Source: Bacteroidota bacterium (lineage in GTDB: Bacteria > Bacteroidota > Bacteroidia > B-17B0 > Aurantibacillaceae). From it: DNA of 64,000 bases. The notes below the pieces were generated by a model that saw only the letters and a program-made list of their open reading frames with translations, did no database searches and was not told where the DNA came from. Each line of letters begins with the position of its first letter. Position 1 is the stretch's first letter. Made by a program: the position numbers and the translations under genes. The DNA is taken from the NCBI GenBank assembly GCA_947450025.1, contig CANFTW010000002.1:186001-250000 (forward strand), written 5' to 3'. Positions 34,175 to 43,757 of this stretch are shown here, in pieces.

Positions 34175-35146
34175 CTAAAAATCTTCGTCAAGATTAAACA
34201 CATTATTTTCTTCTTTATTGTTCATCACACCAGATTTTTGGTATTCTGCAACACGTTTTTCGAAGAAATTTGTTTTGCCTTGTAACGAAATCATTTCCAT
34301 AAAATCAAATGGATTTGAAGCGTTATAGAATTTATCGCAACCTAATGCCAATAATAATCTATCTGCGCAAAACTCAATATATTGACACATTAAATCAGAA
34401 TTCATTCCAATTAAACGAACAGGAATTGCATCTGACACAAATTCTTTTTCAATAACAACAGCGTCGGTAATGATTTTAGTTACTTGTTCTTTTGGTAATT
34501 TATTTTTTACGTGGTTAGTATATAATAAACAAGCAAAATCACAGTGTAAGCCTTCGTCACGAGAAATTAACTCATTACTAAAGCTTAAGCCTGGCATTAA
34601 ACCACGTTTCTTTAACCAGAAAATTGAACAGAAAGAACCAGAGAAGAAAATTCCTTCAACTGCTGCAAACGCAATTAAACGTTCCGCAAAACTTCCATTA
34701 CCAATCCAACGTAAAGCCCAATCCGCTTTTTTACCTACACATGGCACAGTATCAACTGCGTGTAATAATTTATCTTTTTCAACTGGATCTTTAATATAAG
34801 TATCAATTAATAAAGAATACGTTTCTGAATGAATGTTTTCCATCATAATTTGGAAACCATAAAAGCAACGTGCCTCAGGATACTGAACTTCATTTAAGAA
34901 GTTAATTGCTAAATTTTCATTTACGATACCATCACTAGCCGCAAAGAATGCTAACACATGTTTTACAAAGTGACGTTCATTATCGTTTAACTTATTATTC
35001 CAATCACTTACGTCATTAGATAAGTCAATTTCTTCAGCTGTCCAAAAACTTGCTTCTGACTTTTTATAGAACTCCCAAATATCATTGTATTTGATTGGGA
35101 ATAAAACAAAGCGATCTTTGTTTTCTGCTAGTATCGGTTCATTCAT
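34175..35146 (-). CDS. nrdB: Class I ribonucleoside-diphosphate reductase, beta subunit
   Basis: 323 residues, with the diiron and radical residues intact: Asp72 in AASDGI, Glu103, His106 and the radical Tyr110 in MENIHSETY, followed later by [12 protein letters not shown] and RDEGLHCDF (remaining Glu and His ligands). The EARCFYGFQ and DTYIKD blocks are closer to the eukaryote-type R2 than to E. coli NrdB. The C-terminus ([10 protein letters not shown]) is the acidic tail that docks on the alpha subunit. Upstream of nrdA in the same direction. Confidence 0.96.
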   Translation of the reverse strand: MNEPILAENKDRFVLFPIKYNDIWEFYKKSEASFWTAEEIDLSNDVSDWNNKLNDNERHFVKHVLAFFAASDGIVNENLAINFLNEVQYPEARCFYGFQIMMENIHSETYSLLIDTYIKDPVEKDKLLHAVDTVPCVGKKADWALRWIGNGSFAERLIAFAAVEGIFFSGSFCSIFWLKKRGLMPGLSFSNELISRDEGLHCDFACLLYTNHVKNKLPKEQVTKIITDAVVIEKEFVSDAIPVRLIGMNSDLMCQYIEFCADRLLLALGCDKFYNASNPFDFMEMISLQGKTNFFEKRVAEYQKSGVMNNKEENNVFNLDEDF

Positions 35147-35654
35147 AGTTATTTCTTTATATATTAAATCTCTTTAAAAAAATAAGAGAGTCATTGTTGT
35201 ATAGTTCGTTCTACAAATCTGCTTAAAAATGATTGGATTTTTTAAAAATGAAATTAACATTAAGGCTGTTTTTTTAACATTATGAAATAACAGCCCACGT
35301 TAATAACCGAGTGATTTACTTATGTATCAAGCATTTAAATAAATTATAAAAAAAAGTGAAAAATAATTGTGTCATGTATTTATTTTTTTGTTAAGAGAGT
35401 GAAAAAATCATTCTAAAAACTTCATTAAATCACTTGTTAAATCAATAAAATATGGCATTTACGATAAAAAAAGAGTTTTATTGATGTTCGTTTTATAAAA
35501 ATAGCTAAACAGTTAATTTCAATATTGATGTAAAATCCTTAACTACTATACAAGGAATTGAGTGAAAAATAGCTAAGTCACTTTTTTGGCAATAAAAGGT
35601 GGTAAATAGTAAAAAAATACTATTTTTGTTACCTAAATTTTTTAAAATAGATAA
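35147..35654. other. 508-base divergent spacer with several repeats
   Basis: Lies between nrdB (minus) and the DUF5606 gene (plus); no gene is seen. It contains a hairpin with arms GGCTGTT (35264-35270) and AACAGCC (35289-35295), a TTGTA-N10-TACAA inverted repeat (35197-35216), a 12-base direct repeat AAAAATAGCTAA (35497-35508 and 35565-35576), and an isolated -7 promoter element close to the plus-strand gene. It is unusually long for this genome and is the likely control region of both genes. I found no match to the NrdR box. Confidence 0.6.
35621..35628 (+). promoter_or_regulatory. Putative -7 promoter element of the DUF5606 gene
   Basis: TATTTTTG fits the Bacteroidetes -7 consensus TAnnTTTG and ends 26 bases before the ATG. 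No good TTTG/TTG is seen 19 to 21 bases upstream, so only half of the promoter is supported. Confidence 0.4.
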
Positions 35655-36203
35655 ATGATTGATTTAACAGGAATTATTGCCATTAGTGGACAACCAGGAT
35701 TATATAAAGTGGTTGCTCAATCTAAAAACGGAATTATTGTAGAAGGATTAGCAGATAAAAAACGTACTTCTATCAGTTCAACAGCTAAAGTTAGCTCGTT
35801 AGAAGATATTAGTATGTTTACTACAGGTGAAGATAAGCCGGTAAGCGAAATCATGAAATCTATTTTTGATAAAGAAAAAGGCGGTGCTTGTATTGATGCA
35901 AAAGCTGATGATAAATCAGTTGTTGCTTATTTCGCATCAGTTTTACCAGATTATGACAAAGAACGTGTTTACACAAGTAATATGCGTAAATTATTTACTT
36001 GGTATAATGGATTACAGACTTCTGGTAGCTTAAAAATAAAAGAAGCTGAAACAACTGAGGAATCAGCTGAAAAGAAAATTGTAAAAGCAGCCACTGAGAA
36101 AAAAGCAGCCGTTAAAAAAACTGCAACTAAGGATACTACTAAAGCTAAAACAAGCACAGGTGTTAAAAAAACAGCTGGAGTTAGAAAAACTGGTGTAGCA
36201 TAA
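35655..36203 (+). CDS. DUF5606 domain protein with a lysine/alanine-rich tail
   Basis: 182 residues. The N-terminal MIDLTGIIAISGQPGLYKVV to about 130 is the DUF5606 domain (SH3-like start plus helical end, SNMRKLFTWYNGLQ), seen in most Bacteroidota and of unknown role. The C-terminal 50 residues are basic and repetitive (KKTATKDTTKAKTSTGVKKT), like histone H1-type tails that contact nucleic acid. A DNA- or RNA-linked role is therefore possible but not shown. Confidence 0.88.
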   Translation: MIDLTGIIAISGQPGLYKVVAQSKNGIIVEGLADKKRTSISSTAKVSSLEDISMFTTGEDKPVSEIMKSIFDKEKGGACIDAKADDKSVVAYFASVLPDYDKERVYTSNMRKLFTWYNGLQTSGSLKIKEAETTEESAEKKIVKAATEKKAAVKKTATKDTTKAKTSTGVKKTAGVRKTGVA

Positions 36204-36224
36204 TTAGTTATTACGAAAATATAA

Positions 36225-36260
36225 TAAAAAAAGCTTGTTGAATATCAACAAGCTTTTTTT
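36225..36260. terminator. Bidirectional terminator between DUF5606 gene and cphA
   Basis: AAAAGCTTGTTG and CAACAAGCTTTT form a perfect 12-base stem around a 5-base loop, with A and T runs on both sides. It sits between convergent genes and can stop both. Confidence 0.9.
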
Positions 36261-36283
36261 GTACGATTATATCTTAAAAGATA

Positions 36284-38902
36284 TTATTTCCCTTCTCGTT
36301 CCTTATCTAAATAAGAATGCACTACTTCAATCGCATTATCAATCACATCACTTAAGGCTACTATAAAAGAACCTGGTTTTGCTATACTGAATGCATGATT
36401 TAAGGCTTCAATTTCTTTAGGTACGTATTCGTATGAAGTCATAGGGTTTACTTGTTGAATTCCTTCTACTAATAATTTCACAATTTCCTCTGCTTGTCGT
36501 CCACGTAAAAATTTATCCTGACGAATAATAATGTGGTCAAACATCTCGGCAGAAATGCGTCCCATATCTCTAATATCATCGTCGCGTCTATCTCCAGTGC
36601 CGGTAATGATGCCTATTTTAGAAGTCGACTCTATCGTTGATAAAAACTCTTTAATCCCTCTAAATCCATCGGCGTTATGCGCAAAGTCAATCATCACTTT
36701 ATATTCTTTGAAATCAAAAATATTCATACGGCCAGGTGTTTGCGCTGCCGAAGGAATAAACGTTTCTAAACTCGTTGCAATATCTTCTGTTGCAAAACCA
36801 TATACGTAAGTTGCTAAAGTTGCCGCTAATACATTTTGAATCATAAACGACACTCGTCCGCCAAAAGTTAAAGGAACATTGGTTACTTTTTGAACTCGAA
36901 ATTTCCAATCACCTTTTTTAATAGTAATAAATCCATTTTCATAAATAGCAGCAATACCACCTTTTTTACAATGATCAATAATCACTTTATTGTTTTCATC
37001 CATACTAAAGTATGCCACATTACAATTGACTTCTTTAGAAATACCTGCGCAATATTCGTTATCAGCATTTAAAACTGCATAACCATCACGTTTCACACTC
37101 TCAGCCACAACACCTTTTACACGAGCCATGTCTTTCAATGTATTAATATCCGAAAGTCCCATATGATCTTCCTGAATGTTTGTAACAACAGCCACATCAC
37201 ATCTGCTAAATCCTAAACCCGAGCGTAAAATGCCGCCACGTGCAGTTTCTAATACAGCAAATTCAACGGTAGGATCTTTTAAAATAAACTCCGCACTAAC
37301 CGGTCCGGTTGTATCTCCTTTAGTTAACATGGAATTCCCAACATAAATACCATCACTGGTTGTAAAACCAACTTTGAATCCGTTATTTTTGACGATGTGA
37401 GAAATTAAACGAGTTGTTGTTGTTTTTCCATTCGTACCTGTAATCGCAATGATAGGAATACGACATGTTTTACCTGTTGGATATAACATATCGATTACTG
37501 GTGCTGCCACATTACGAGGTAAGCCTTTTGCTGGAGCTAAATGCATACGGAAACCTGGCGCCGCATTCACTTCTAACACAACGCCTCCCGTTATTTCTAA
37601 AGGCTCACTTAAATTAGAAGCCATAATATCAATGCCACAAATATCTAATCCAATCACACGAGAAATACGTTCACAAATAAAAATATTGTGAGGATGTACG
37701 ATATCAGTGACATCGGTAGAAGTTCCACCAGTACTTAAATTAGCGGTGCCTTTTAAATAACAATGTTCATCTTTCTTTAAAACCGTTTCTAAATTATATT
37801 CTTTCTTTGCGAGCTGCTCCAGTGTTTCTCTATCAACAGAAATTTCTGTTAATACATTTTCATGTCCGTAACCACGACGAGGATCTAAATTCTCTTTATC
37901 AATTAATTGTTGTATGGTTGATTTGCCATCACCAATCACATGGGCTGGCTCACGCAATGCCGCGGCAATAAAACGATTATTAATCACTAATACTCTAAAA
38001 TCATAACCTGTAATAAATTTTTCAATAATAATTTTACGAGAGTATTTCTTCGCATGTGCAAAAGCTTCAATCGCTTCTTCCATGGTTTTAACATTAATCG
38101 AAGCACCTTTTCCATGATTTCCATCTAGGGGTTTAAACACTAAAGGAAATCCAACACTCTTCACTGCATCTTCTAAATCATCAGGATTAGAAATACAAAC
38201 ACCTTTGGCTACAGGAATGGCAGCATCTTTTAACATGCGTTTCGTTTCATCTTTATTACTCGCTAAATCAACCGCAATAGAGCTTGTACGGTCTGTCATG
38301 GTTGCTCTAAAACGCACTTGATTTTTTCCGTAACCTAATTGAACTAAAGATTCGGAATTAATTCGAATAAAAGGAATGTCACGAGCAATTGCTTCATCTA
38401 CAATAGAACCAGTGCTTGGCCCGAAACGAACATTCTCACGTAACTCACGCATGTGACGGACATCTGCATCTATATCATAAGCTTCGCCACTAATTAAATG
38501 TTCTGCTATCTTTACAGAGGCTTTTGCTGCGTATAACCCAACGGCTTCTTCCATATAAGAAAATACAACATTATATACTCCCTTTGTACCAGTGCCTCTT
38601 GTTCTTCCATAACCACACTCCATCCCAGCTAAAGTTTGTAATTCTAAAGCAATATGTTCAATCACATGACCCATCCAAGTACCTTCTTTTATACGAGAAA
38701 ATAAGCCGCCTTCTTTACCTTCCGAACATCGGTGATGCATTAAGCTTGGCATTAAAGCTTCAATTCGAGCACCAAAGCCTTCAATTTTATTTGTTGGAAG
38801 TTCTTCCAAATCTTCCAAATCCATCTTCATCACAATTAATTTTTTTCTTTTGATTGACCAATAGTTTGGTCCGCGCATGACTTTAGTTTCGATGATCTTC
38901 AT
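36284..38902 (-). CDS. cphA: Cyanophycin synthetase
   Basis: 872 residues, full length for CphA1. The N-terminal CphA domain (1-160; GHVIEHIALELQ, GYGRTRGTGTKG) is followed by an ATP-grasp domain (about 215-470; PLVFKPLDGNHGKGASI, 254-270; VVLEVNAAPGFRMH) and a Mur-ligase domain (about 485-870) with P-loop GTGTNGKTTTTR at about 488-497, EFAVLETARGGILRSGLGF and NIQEDHMGL. It builds cyanophycin, a poly-aspartate with arginine side chains, a nitrogen and carbon reserve. It diverges from cyanophycinase; the isoaspartyl peptidase gene is nearby. Cytoplasmic, ATP-dependent. Confidence 0.96.
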   Translation of the reverse strand: MKIIETKVMRGPNYWSIKRKKLIVMKMDLEDLEELPTNKIEGFGARIEALMPSLMHHRCSEGKEGGLFSRIKEGTWMGHVIEHIALELQTLAGMECGYGRTRGTGTKGVYNVVFSYMEEAVGLYAAKASVKIAEHLISGEAYDIDADVRHMRELRENVRFGPSTGSIVDEAIARDIPFIRINSESLVQLGYGKNQVRFRATMTDRTSSIAVDLASNKDETKRMLKDAAIPVAKGVCISNPDDLEDAVKSVGFPLVFKPLDGNHGKGASINVKTMEEAIEAFAHAKKYSRKIIIEKFITGYDFRVLVINNRFIAAALREPAHVIGDGKSTIQQLIDKENLDPRRGYGHENVLTEISVDRETLEQLAKKEYNLETVLKKDEHCYLKGTANLSTGGTSTDVTDIVHPHNIFICERISRVIGLDICGIDIMASNLSEPLEITGGVVLEVNAAPGFRMHLAPAKGLPRNVAAPVIDMLYPTGKTCRIPIIAITGTNGKTTTTRLISHIVKNNGFKVGFTTSDGIYVGNSMLTKGDTTGPVSAEFILKDPTVEFAVLETARGGILRSGLGFSRCDVAVVTNIQEDHMGLSDINTLKDMARVKGVVAESVKRDGYAVLNADNEYCAGISKEVNCNVAYFSMDENNKVIIDHCKKGGIAAIYENGFITIKKGDWKFRVQKVTNVPLTFGGRVSFMIQNVLAATLATYVYGFATEDIATSLETFIPSAAQTPGRMNIFDFKEYKVMIDFAHNADGFRGIKEFLSTIESTSKIGIITGTGDRRDDDIRDMGRISAEMFDHIIIRQDKFLRGRQAEEIVKLLVEGIQQVNPMTSYEYVPKEIEALNHAFSIAKPGSFIVALSDVIDNAIEVVHSYLDKEREGK

Positions 38903-38963
38903 AGGGGAATGCTATTAATTGTGAATAGGTATGTCTTTTGACTAATATAAGCCTAGTTTTTTA

Positions 38964-39001
38964 TATAAACTATTATTGTTCAAAATAATGGTATAAACTA
39001 T
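38964..39001. promoter_or_regulatory. Pair of direct repeats between cphA and cphB
   Basis: TATAAACTAT occurs at 38964-38973 and 38992-39001, 28 bases apart, with an inverted repeat ATTATT/AATAAT between them. The block lies in the 156-base divergent spacer, so a regulator bound here could control both directions. Function is inference. Confidence 0.4.
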
Positions 39002-39058
39002 CTGTAAATTCAGTTAATTATCAATCTTTTTACAATAGTTTTACATGAAAATAAATTT

Positions 39059-39931
39059 ATGCATCCAAAAGGAAAATTAGTCATCATTGGTGGCTCTGTA
39101 GATAGAGGTAGTTTTTCGGAAAGTGAAACCGACTTAAAGAGAAGTTTAAAATTTTTTGAAAAAGGGATTTTAAAACGTATTACAACCGAATCCGTTAAAA
39201 ATAGTGATTCAAGAATTGAGATTATTACTACCGCTTCTAGCATTCCAGAAGAAGTTGGCGAAGAATACGTGAAAGCATTTGCTCAATTACAAGTTTCAAA
39301 CGTTGGCGTTTTAAATATTAAAACTCGCGAAGAAGCTAACTCTGAAGAATACTTAGAACGCTTACGTAACGCTCATGTGGTGATGTTTACTGGAGGCGAT
39401 CAATTACGATTAACGGCTATTTTTGGTGGCACTACTTTTCATCATTTACTATTAGACAAATATCAAAACGAAGAGTTTTTAATTTCAGGTACTTCGGCAG
39501 GAGCTGCTGCAAGTTCAAATAATATGATTTACCAAGGTAGCAGCAGCGAAGCATTGCATAAAGGTGAAGTAAAAATTACTGGGGGTTTAGGATTCATTAA
39601 TAATGTGATTATTGACACACACTTTGTGCAACGTGGCCGTATTGGACGTTTGTTATATGCTTGCGCAAGTAACCCCATAAATTTAGGTGTTGGTTTAGGT
39701 GAAGATGCAGGCTTACTAATTACTGACGGAAACAATATGGAAGCTGTTGGTTCAGGATTAATTATGTTAGTGGATGCGACTCAAATGCGTCACACAAGCA
39801 TGAGTGATGTAGAAATGGGGGCACCTGTATCTATTGATAATTTAATAGTACATGTAATGGCATTAGGAGATCACTATGATTTAAAAAATAAAAAATTAAC
39901 GATTCAAAAACCTAGTGATTTTGCTATTTAA
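39059..39931 (+). CDS. cphB: Cyanophycinase (peptidase S51)
   Basis: 290 residues. The nucleophile Ser146 lies in the SGTSAGAAA elbow typical of cyanophycinase, preceded by VVMFTGGDQLRL and followed by GGLGFINNVIIDTHFVQRGR with a histidine of the active site. It has no signal peptide and is thus an intracellular (CphB-type) rather than secreted enzyme. It releases beta-Asp-Arg dipeptides from cyanophycin. Divergent from cphA and convergent with the isoaspartyl peptidase gene. Confidence 0.95.
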   Translation: MHPKGKLVIIGGSVDRGSFSESETDLKRSLKFFEKGILKRITTESVKNSDSRIEIITTASSIPEEVGEEYVKAFAQLQVSNVGVLNIKTREEANSEEYLERLRNAHVVMFTGGDQLRLTAIFGGTTFHHLLLDKYQNEEFLISGTSAGAAASSNNMIYQGSSSEALHKGEVKITGGLGFINNVIIDTHFVQRGRIGRLLYACASNPINLGVGLGEDAGLLITDGNNMEAVGSGLIMLVDATQMRHTSMSDVEMGAPVSIDNLIVHVMALGDHYDLKNKKLTIQKPSDFAI

Positions 39932-39952
39932 TTAAATAATATATATCAAACT

Positions 39953-39987
39953 AAAAACGGCTATCAAAATTTGATAGCCGTTTTTTA
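39953..39987. terminator. Bidirectional terminator between cphB and the isoaspartyl peptidase
   Basis: AAAACGGCTATCAAA and TTTGATAGCCGTTTT form a perfect stem with a minimal loop and flanking A/T runs. Confidence 0.9.
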
Positions 39988-40005
39988 TATATTACTGAGT
40001 GAGGT

Positions 40006-40947
40006 TTATTTATAAATCCCAATAAAAATCACTTCATTTTGCTTTTTACAAGCGCGATACATACCTTCTGAATTAAAAGGTAAAACAATATTTCCTCTTG
40101 CATCTAAAGCAATTAAACCTCCTTCGCCACCAATTTTCACTAACTTGTCCATTACTACAATATCACACGCTTCTTTCAAGGATAAATTTTTATATTCCAT
40201 TAAACAAGAAATATCGTACGCAACTACAGAGCGAATAAATAATTCGCCGTGACCTGTACAAGAAATAGCACATGTATTATTATTAGCATAAGTACCAGCT
40301 CCAATAATAGAACTATCACCTACTCTACCAAATTTTTTATTTGTCATGCCACCTGTTGATGTACCTGCTGCAAGATTACCCTGCAAATCCAATGCTACGC
40401 AACCAACTGTACCAAATTTTTTTTCACCATGCTCTATTTTGTCCTCTGTATGATCTAAAATCATACTATTCGATTGTTTAGCCTGTTGTAGTTGATCGTA
40501 ACGTAATTGCACAAAAAAGTAATCTTCGTTTTCAATGGGCGCATTTACTTTTTTAGCAAAATCCATTGCTCCATTACCAGTCAGCAAAACATGTTCAGAT
40601 TGCTCCATCACAGCTCTTGCCAATGAAATTGGATTTTTAACACCTTCCACTCCTGCTACTGATCCAGCCATTAAATCTTTTCCGTTCATAATAGACGCAT
40701 CCATTTCATGTTTTCCTGTATTAGTAAATACAGCGCCTTTACCTGCATTAAATAAAGGATTATTTTCTAATTGAATAATTGCAGATTCAACCGCATCAAA
40801 AGCAGAACCTCCACTTTTTAAAATACTTTCGCCTGCTTCAATAGCATCTTGTAATCCATTTTTATAGGCTATTTCTTTTTCTGGAGTCATTGTGCTTTGC
40901 AAAATGGTGCCAGCCCCACCATGTATAGCGATTGCATATTGTTTCAT
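40006..40947 (-). CDS. iaaA: Isoaspartyl peptidase/plant-type L-asparaginase
   Basis: 313 residues, an Ntn hydrolase precursor. Self-cleavage would occur before Thr180 in KKFGTVGCVALDLQGNLAAG, making two chains. Substrate-binding blocks GTSTGGMTNKKFGRVGDSSI and GTYANNNTCAISCTGHGE are present, as is the N-terminal IAIHGGAGTI. No signal peptide. The enzyme cleaves beta-aspartyl dipeptides; next to cphA and cphB it probably splits beta-Asp-Arg from cyanophycin into Asp and Arg, completing degradation. Confidence 0.93.
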   Translation of the reverse strand: MKQYAIAIHGGAGTILQSTMTPEKEIAYKNGLQDAIEAGESILKSGGSAFDAVESAIIQLENNPLFNAGKGAVFTNTGKHEMDASIMNGKDLMAGSVAGVEGVKNPISLARAVMEQSEHVLLTGNGAMDFAKKVNAPIENEDYFFVQLRYDQLQQAKQSNSMILDHTEDKIEHGEKKFGTVGCVALDLQGNLAAGTSTGGMTNKKFGRVGDSSIIGAGTYANNNTCAISCTGHGELFIRSVVAYDISCLMEYKNLSLKEACDIVVMDKLVKIGGEGGLIALDARGNIVLPFNSEGMYRACKKQNEVIFIGIYK

Positions 40948-40997
40948 GTCTTTTGTAAATTAGAAAAATAAATGTAAGAAATAATAGGCTAAACTAA

Positions 40998-43559
40998 TTA
41001 AAAATCATCATCCTCTTCTTCTTTCTTTTTAGGTTGAAGAGGTTTGTCAGCTTTAGGTTTTTCAGCGCCAACTTGTATTTGAAACTTTTGATTAGCTTTT
41101 TCTGTTTCCTTTACTTTAATACTATCTTTTTTAAAGAAGCCAAACTCCTCTTTTAATAATTGCTTCAAATTTTGTTTTTCTTGTTTGATATCCTCTTTTA
41201 TTTTTTCTTTAGCGCCTTTTCTATCATATTTAATCGTCGGATTATCAATTGGGCCAGTCATTAATATAAATACCGAACGTCTGTTTTCTCGATCATTTTC
41301 AACGAGCGATAATTCCTCATCAAAATCTTTATTAGCTCTAGGTTTCTTAGATAATAATTCACTTAACAGTAATTGAATATGATAATCAATCATATTATCG
41401 AATGTATGCTTACCCCACAACTCCAAATTAATAGCATTTGATTTAATAGAAGTTTTAGGAATAGTAATCACTCTGTTTTTAATGTCTACTGCGCTTTGTA
41501 AGGTCGAAAATTTAATATGTTTCAGTTCATTCACATCTATATATTTTGCTAAACTTTCTAACGGTTTAAAGCCAATCAACTCGCCGCGCTCAATTAAAAC
41601 ATTACTCGTCACATTAATGCTATTTAAATCCACATTTAATTTTTTATCCCAAGTTCCCGAAAAATCAACATTAGCTGTCGCAAAACCTTTTAAATTATCA
41701 TCTTTAATGGTTGTTTGTCCAAAGTTATTTAATTGAATAAATAATTTCTGAATATTTAATTTATCTAAATCACAATCTGCTGAAACTTTAATGTTTTCTC
41801 CACTTGCATCTGCAAAAGCATTCAGTTTTACATCTCCATCTGTGACATGTAAACTAAGATCTTTTAATGCTATTTTTTGATTTTTCAGGAGCATATTGCC
41901 TTTGATGTTGTCTGCAATAAATTTTGAAAAGGTTAAATGCTTCACATCCACCGATACATTAAAATCTAAATTAGATGGTATATTGATAGATGCTGTTTCG
42001 CTTGATTTTCCAGCTCCAAATAAGAAATCTTCCAATTCTATTTTATCACTTGATACTTGTGCAACAATCGTTAAGGGTTCCTTTGAATTAAATAAATAAC
42101 CTAAAAAATTAGGTAATTCCCCAACTAAAGTCACATCCGAATTACCTCTAATTAATTTTAAATCGTATACATTTAAATGTCTATTATTTAATTCTAATTT
42201 TCCTTCAGGAATATTTATATGCTTATCTGTTTGTTTAAATGTTGCTTTTAAATCAGAAATAGTAGCATTTCCATTAGCTTTTATACTTGGGCTATAGGCA
42301 TTAGACTTCATTTCGCTAACTAAGCCTTCAATTTCAGCATTCAAATTAATAGTTCCGCTTAAATTCTCTAAAGTATCCATTGGGTAAAAAGAAATCAACT
42401 CTTCTAATTTAGTATTCGTCGAAAATTTTAGTTTTAAATAAGGGTCTTTAAAATTGGTGAGCTCCATGTCTCCAGTAAATGTGTTGCTATTTAAATTAGC
42501 AGAGATGTTTTTTAATGAGAGCATACTTATACTTTCATTAATAATGACATTGCCTAATAGGTTTACATGATTTAGAGTAGCATTTTGCTCTTTATGAGTA
42601 ATGGTGGCATTTTTTATACCAAAATCAGATTTTAAAATAAATGGGTGTCCAATTTTATAATGGCATTCTCCGGATGCATAAAATTCACCATCACTTTCAT
42701 AATCATTAATTTGGTTTTGAAATTTTTCTGGAAGAAGTGATAACGTTGTTGAAATGTCTAGATTTTTTCCATTAAACATGACGTCTAAAGATTGAAGATT
42801 ATCTTGAATAACGAAGGAGCCTTGACTAATCAATTGTGTATTATTAATCGAAGTTTCTGATTTCTTAATTGTATAGGTTTGACCAGATACATCAAGTTCG
42901 ATATTAAATTTCAAATTTTTATGCTGTAAATATTTCACTTTTTCAACTTGAAACAAATCCACATAAGTAATTCCATCAGAAATTAATCGGTAATTATCCT
43001 CATTAAAATTTCCTTTAAAATGAAGTTCTTTGATGGTTGTATGTAATTTTATCCTATGCTTAGAATCTTTATAAATTAAATTTACTGAACTTAAACTTAT
43101 TTTTTGTAAAGCGAATTTTAAACTATCGTTTCCAGAACTAAGCGTGTCTGATTTCCAAACATAATAATTGGCTAATCCGTATTTATTAATTTTTAAATAA
43201 CATCTCGCTTCATTTAATTCGATTTTTTTAATCGTATAATTTTTATGAAATAAATCTTTAATATTAAACGCTAACGCTAACCGTTTAGCATACAATAATG
43301 TGTCTTTGGATTCAAATTCCTTTGAATCCATAGCTGTTAATTCTTTAAACTCAATCGCACAATCAGGAAATGATTTAATGATTGTTAAATCGATATTTTT
43401 AGGATCAATTCGAACTTCAGTATTGAGATGCTTATTTAATTCTTTAATAATTATTTTAACAACTTCTTCTTCATAGATAAATACTAATGAAATACAAATC
43501 GTGATTACAGATATAACTGAAATCAATAACGTAAAAAACAAACGTTTTATAAATCTCAA
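40998..43559 (-). CDS. AsmA-family envelope protein without an ATG start
   Basis: About 853 residues from a TTG at 43559. A membrane helix (about 8-30) is followed by a long beta-rich periplasmic region with the AsmA-like start (LNKHLNTEVRIDPKNIDLTI) and a C-terminal AsmA_2-like section (about 530-760), ending in a highly charged tail (QPKKKEEEDDDF). Such proteins bridge the envelope and are linked to lipid transport or assembly of outer-membrane proteins. No ATG lies in frame before the helix. The frame is open for another 45 codons upstream and reads protein-like (NPEHIIIPPTENKK), so the true start could lie further up at a rare codon. Confidence 0.85.
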   Translation of the reverse strand: MRFIKRLFFTLLISVISVITICISLVFIYEEEVVKIIIKELNKHLNTEVRIDPKNIDLTIIKSFPDCAIEFKELTAMDSKEFESKDTLLYAKRLALAFNIKDLFHKNYTIKKIELNEARCYLKINKYGLANYYVWKSDTLSSGNDSLKFALQKISLSSVNLIYKDSKHRIKLHTTIKELHFKGNFNEDNYRLISDGITYVDLFQVEKVKYLQHKNLKFNIELDVSGQTYTIKKSETSINNTQLISQGSFVIQDNLQSLDVMFNGKNLDISTTLSLLPEKFQNQINDYESDGEFYASGECHYKIGHPFILKSDFGIKNATITHKEQNATLNHVNLLGNVIINESISMLSLKNISANLNSNTFTGDMELTNFKDPYLKLKFSTNTKLEELISFYPMDTLENLSGTINLNAEIEGLVSEMKSNAYSPSIKANGNATISDLKATFKQTDKHINIPEGKLELNNRHLNVYDLKLIRGNSDVTLVGELPNFLGYLFNSKEPLTIVAQVSSDKIELEDFLFGAGKSSETASINIPSNLDFNVSVDVKHLTFSKFIADNIKGNMLLKNQKIALKDLSLHVTDGDVKLNAFADASGENIKVSADCDLDKLNIQKLFIQLNNFGQTTIKDDNLKGFATANVDFSGTWDKKLNVDLNSINVTSNVLIERGELIGFKPLESLAKYIDVNELKHIKFSTLQSAVDIKNRVITIPKTSIKSNAINLELWGKHTFDNMIDYHIQLLLSELLSKKPRANKDFDEELSLVENDRENRRSVFILMTGPIDNPTIKYDRKGAKEKIKEDIKQEKQNLKQLLKEEFGFFKKDSIKVKETEKANQKFQIQVGAEKPKADKPLQPKKKEEEDDDF

Positions 43560-43757
43560 AACCGACTTTTTGTTTTCGGTAGGAGGAATAATGATATGTT
43601 CTGGATTTGTTTCGATGATATAAATTTCTAATTTATTGTTTGTTAATTTTTGCCAATTCGCATCTATGTTTAAACAACAGAGTATTAATAATTATTGATA
43701 TAACTCCCCAAAATAACAAAAAGCACAAGTATTTTTATAGTTCACAAAAGATAACGC

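Noticed and set aside
34470-34799. 109-codon open frame opposite nrdB
   Set aside because: Fully antisense to the diiron core of NrdB; no supporting feature.
35197-35216. TTGTA-N10-TACAA as an NrdR box
   Set aside because: Half-sites and spacing do not fit the ACACTATATATAGTGT-type box, and no second copy lies 30 or so bases away.
38524-38853. 109-codon open frame opposite cphA
   Set aside because: Antisense to the conserved CphA N-terminal domain; composition odd (runs of Leu, Tyr, Ser, Pro) and no start signal.
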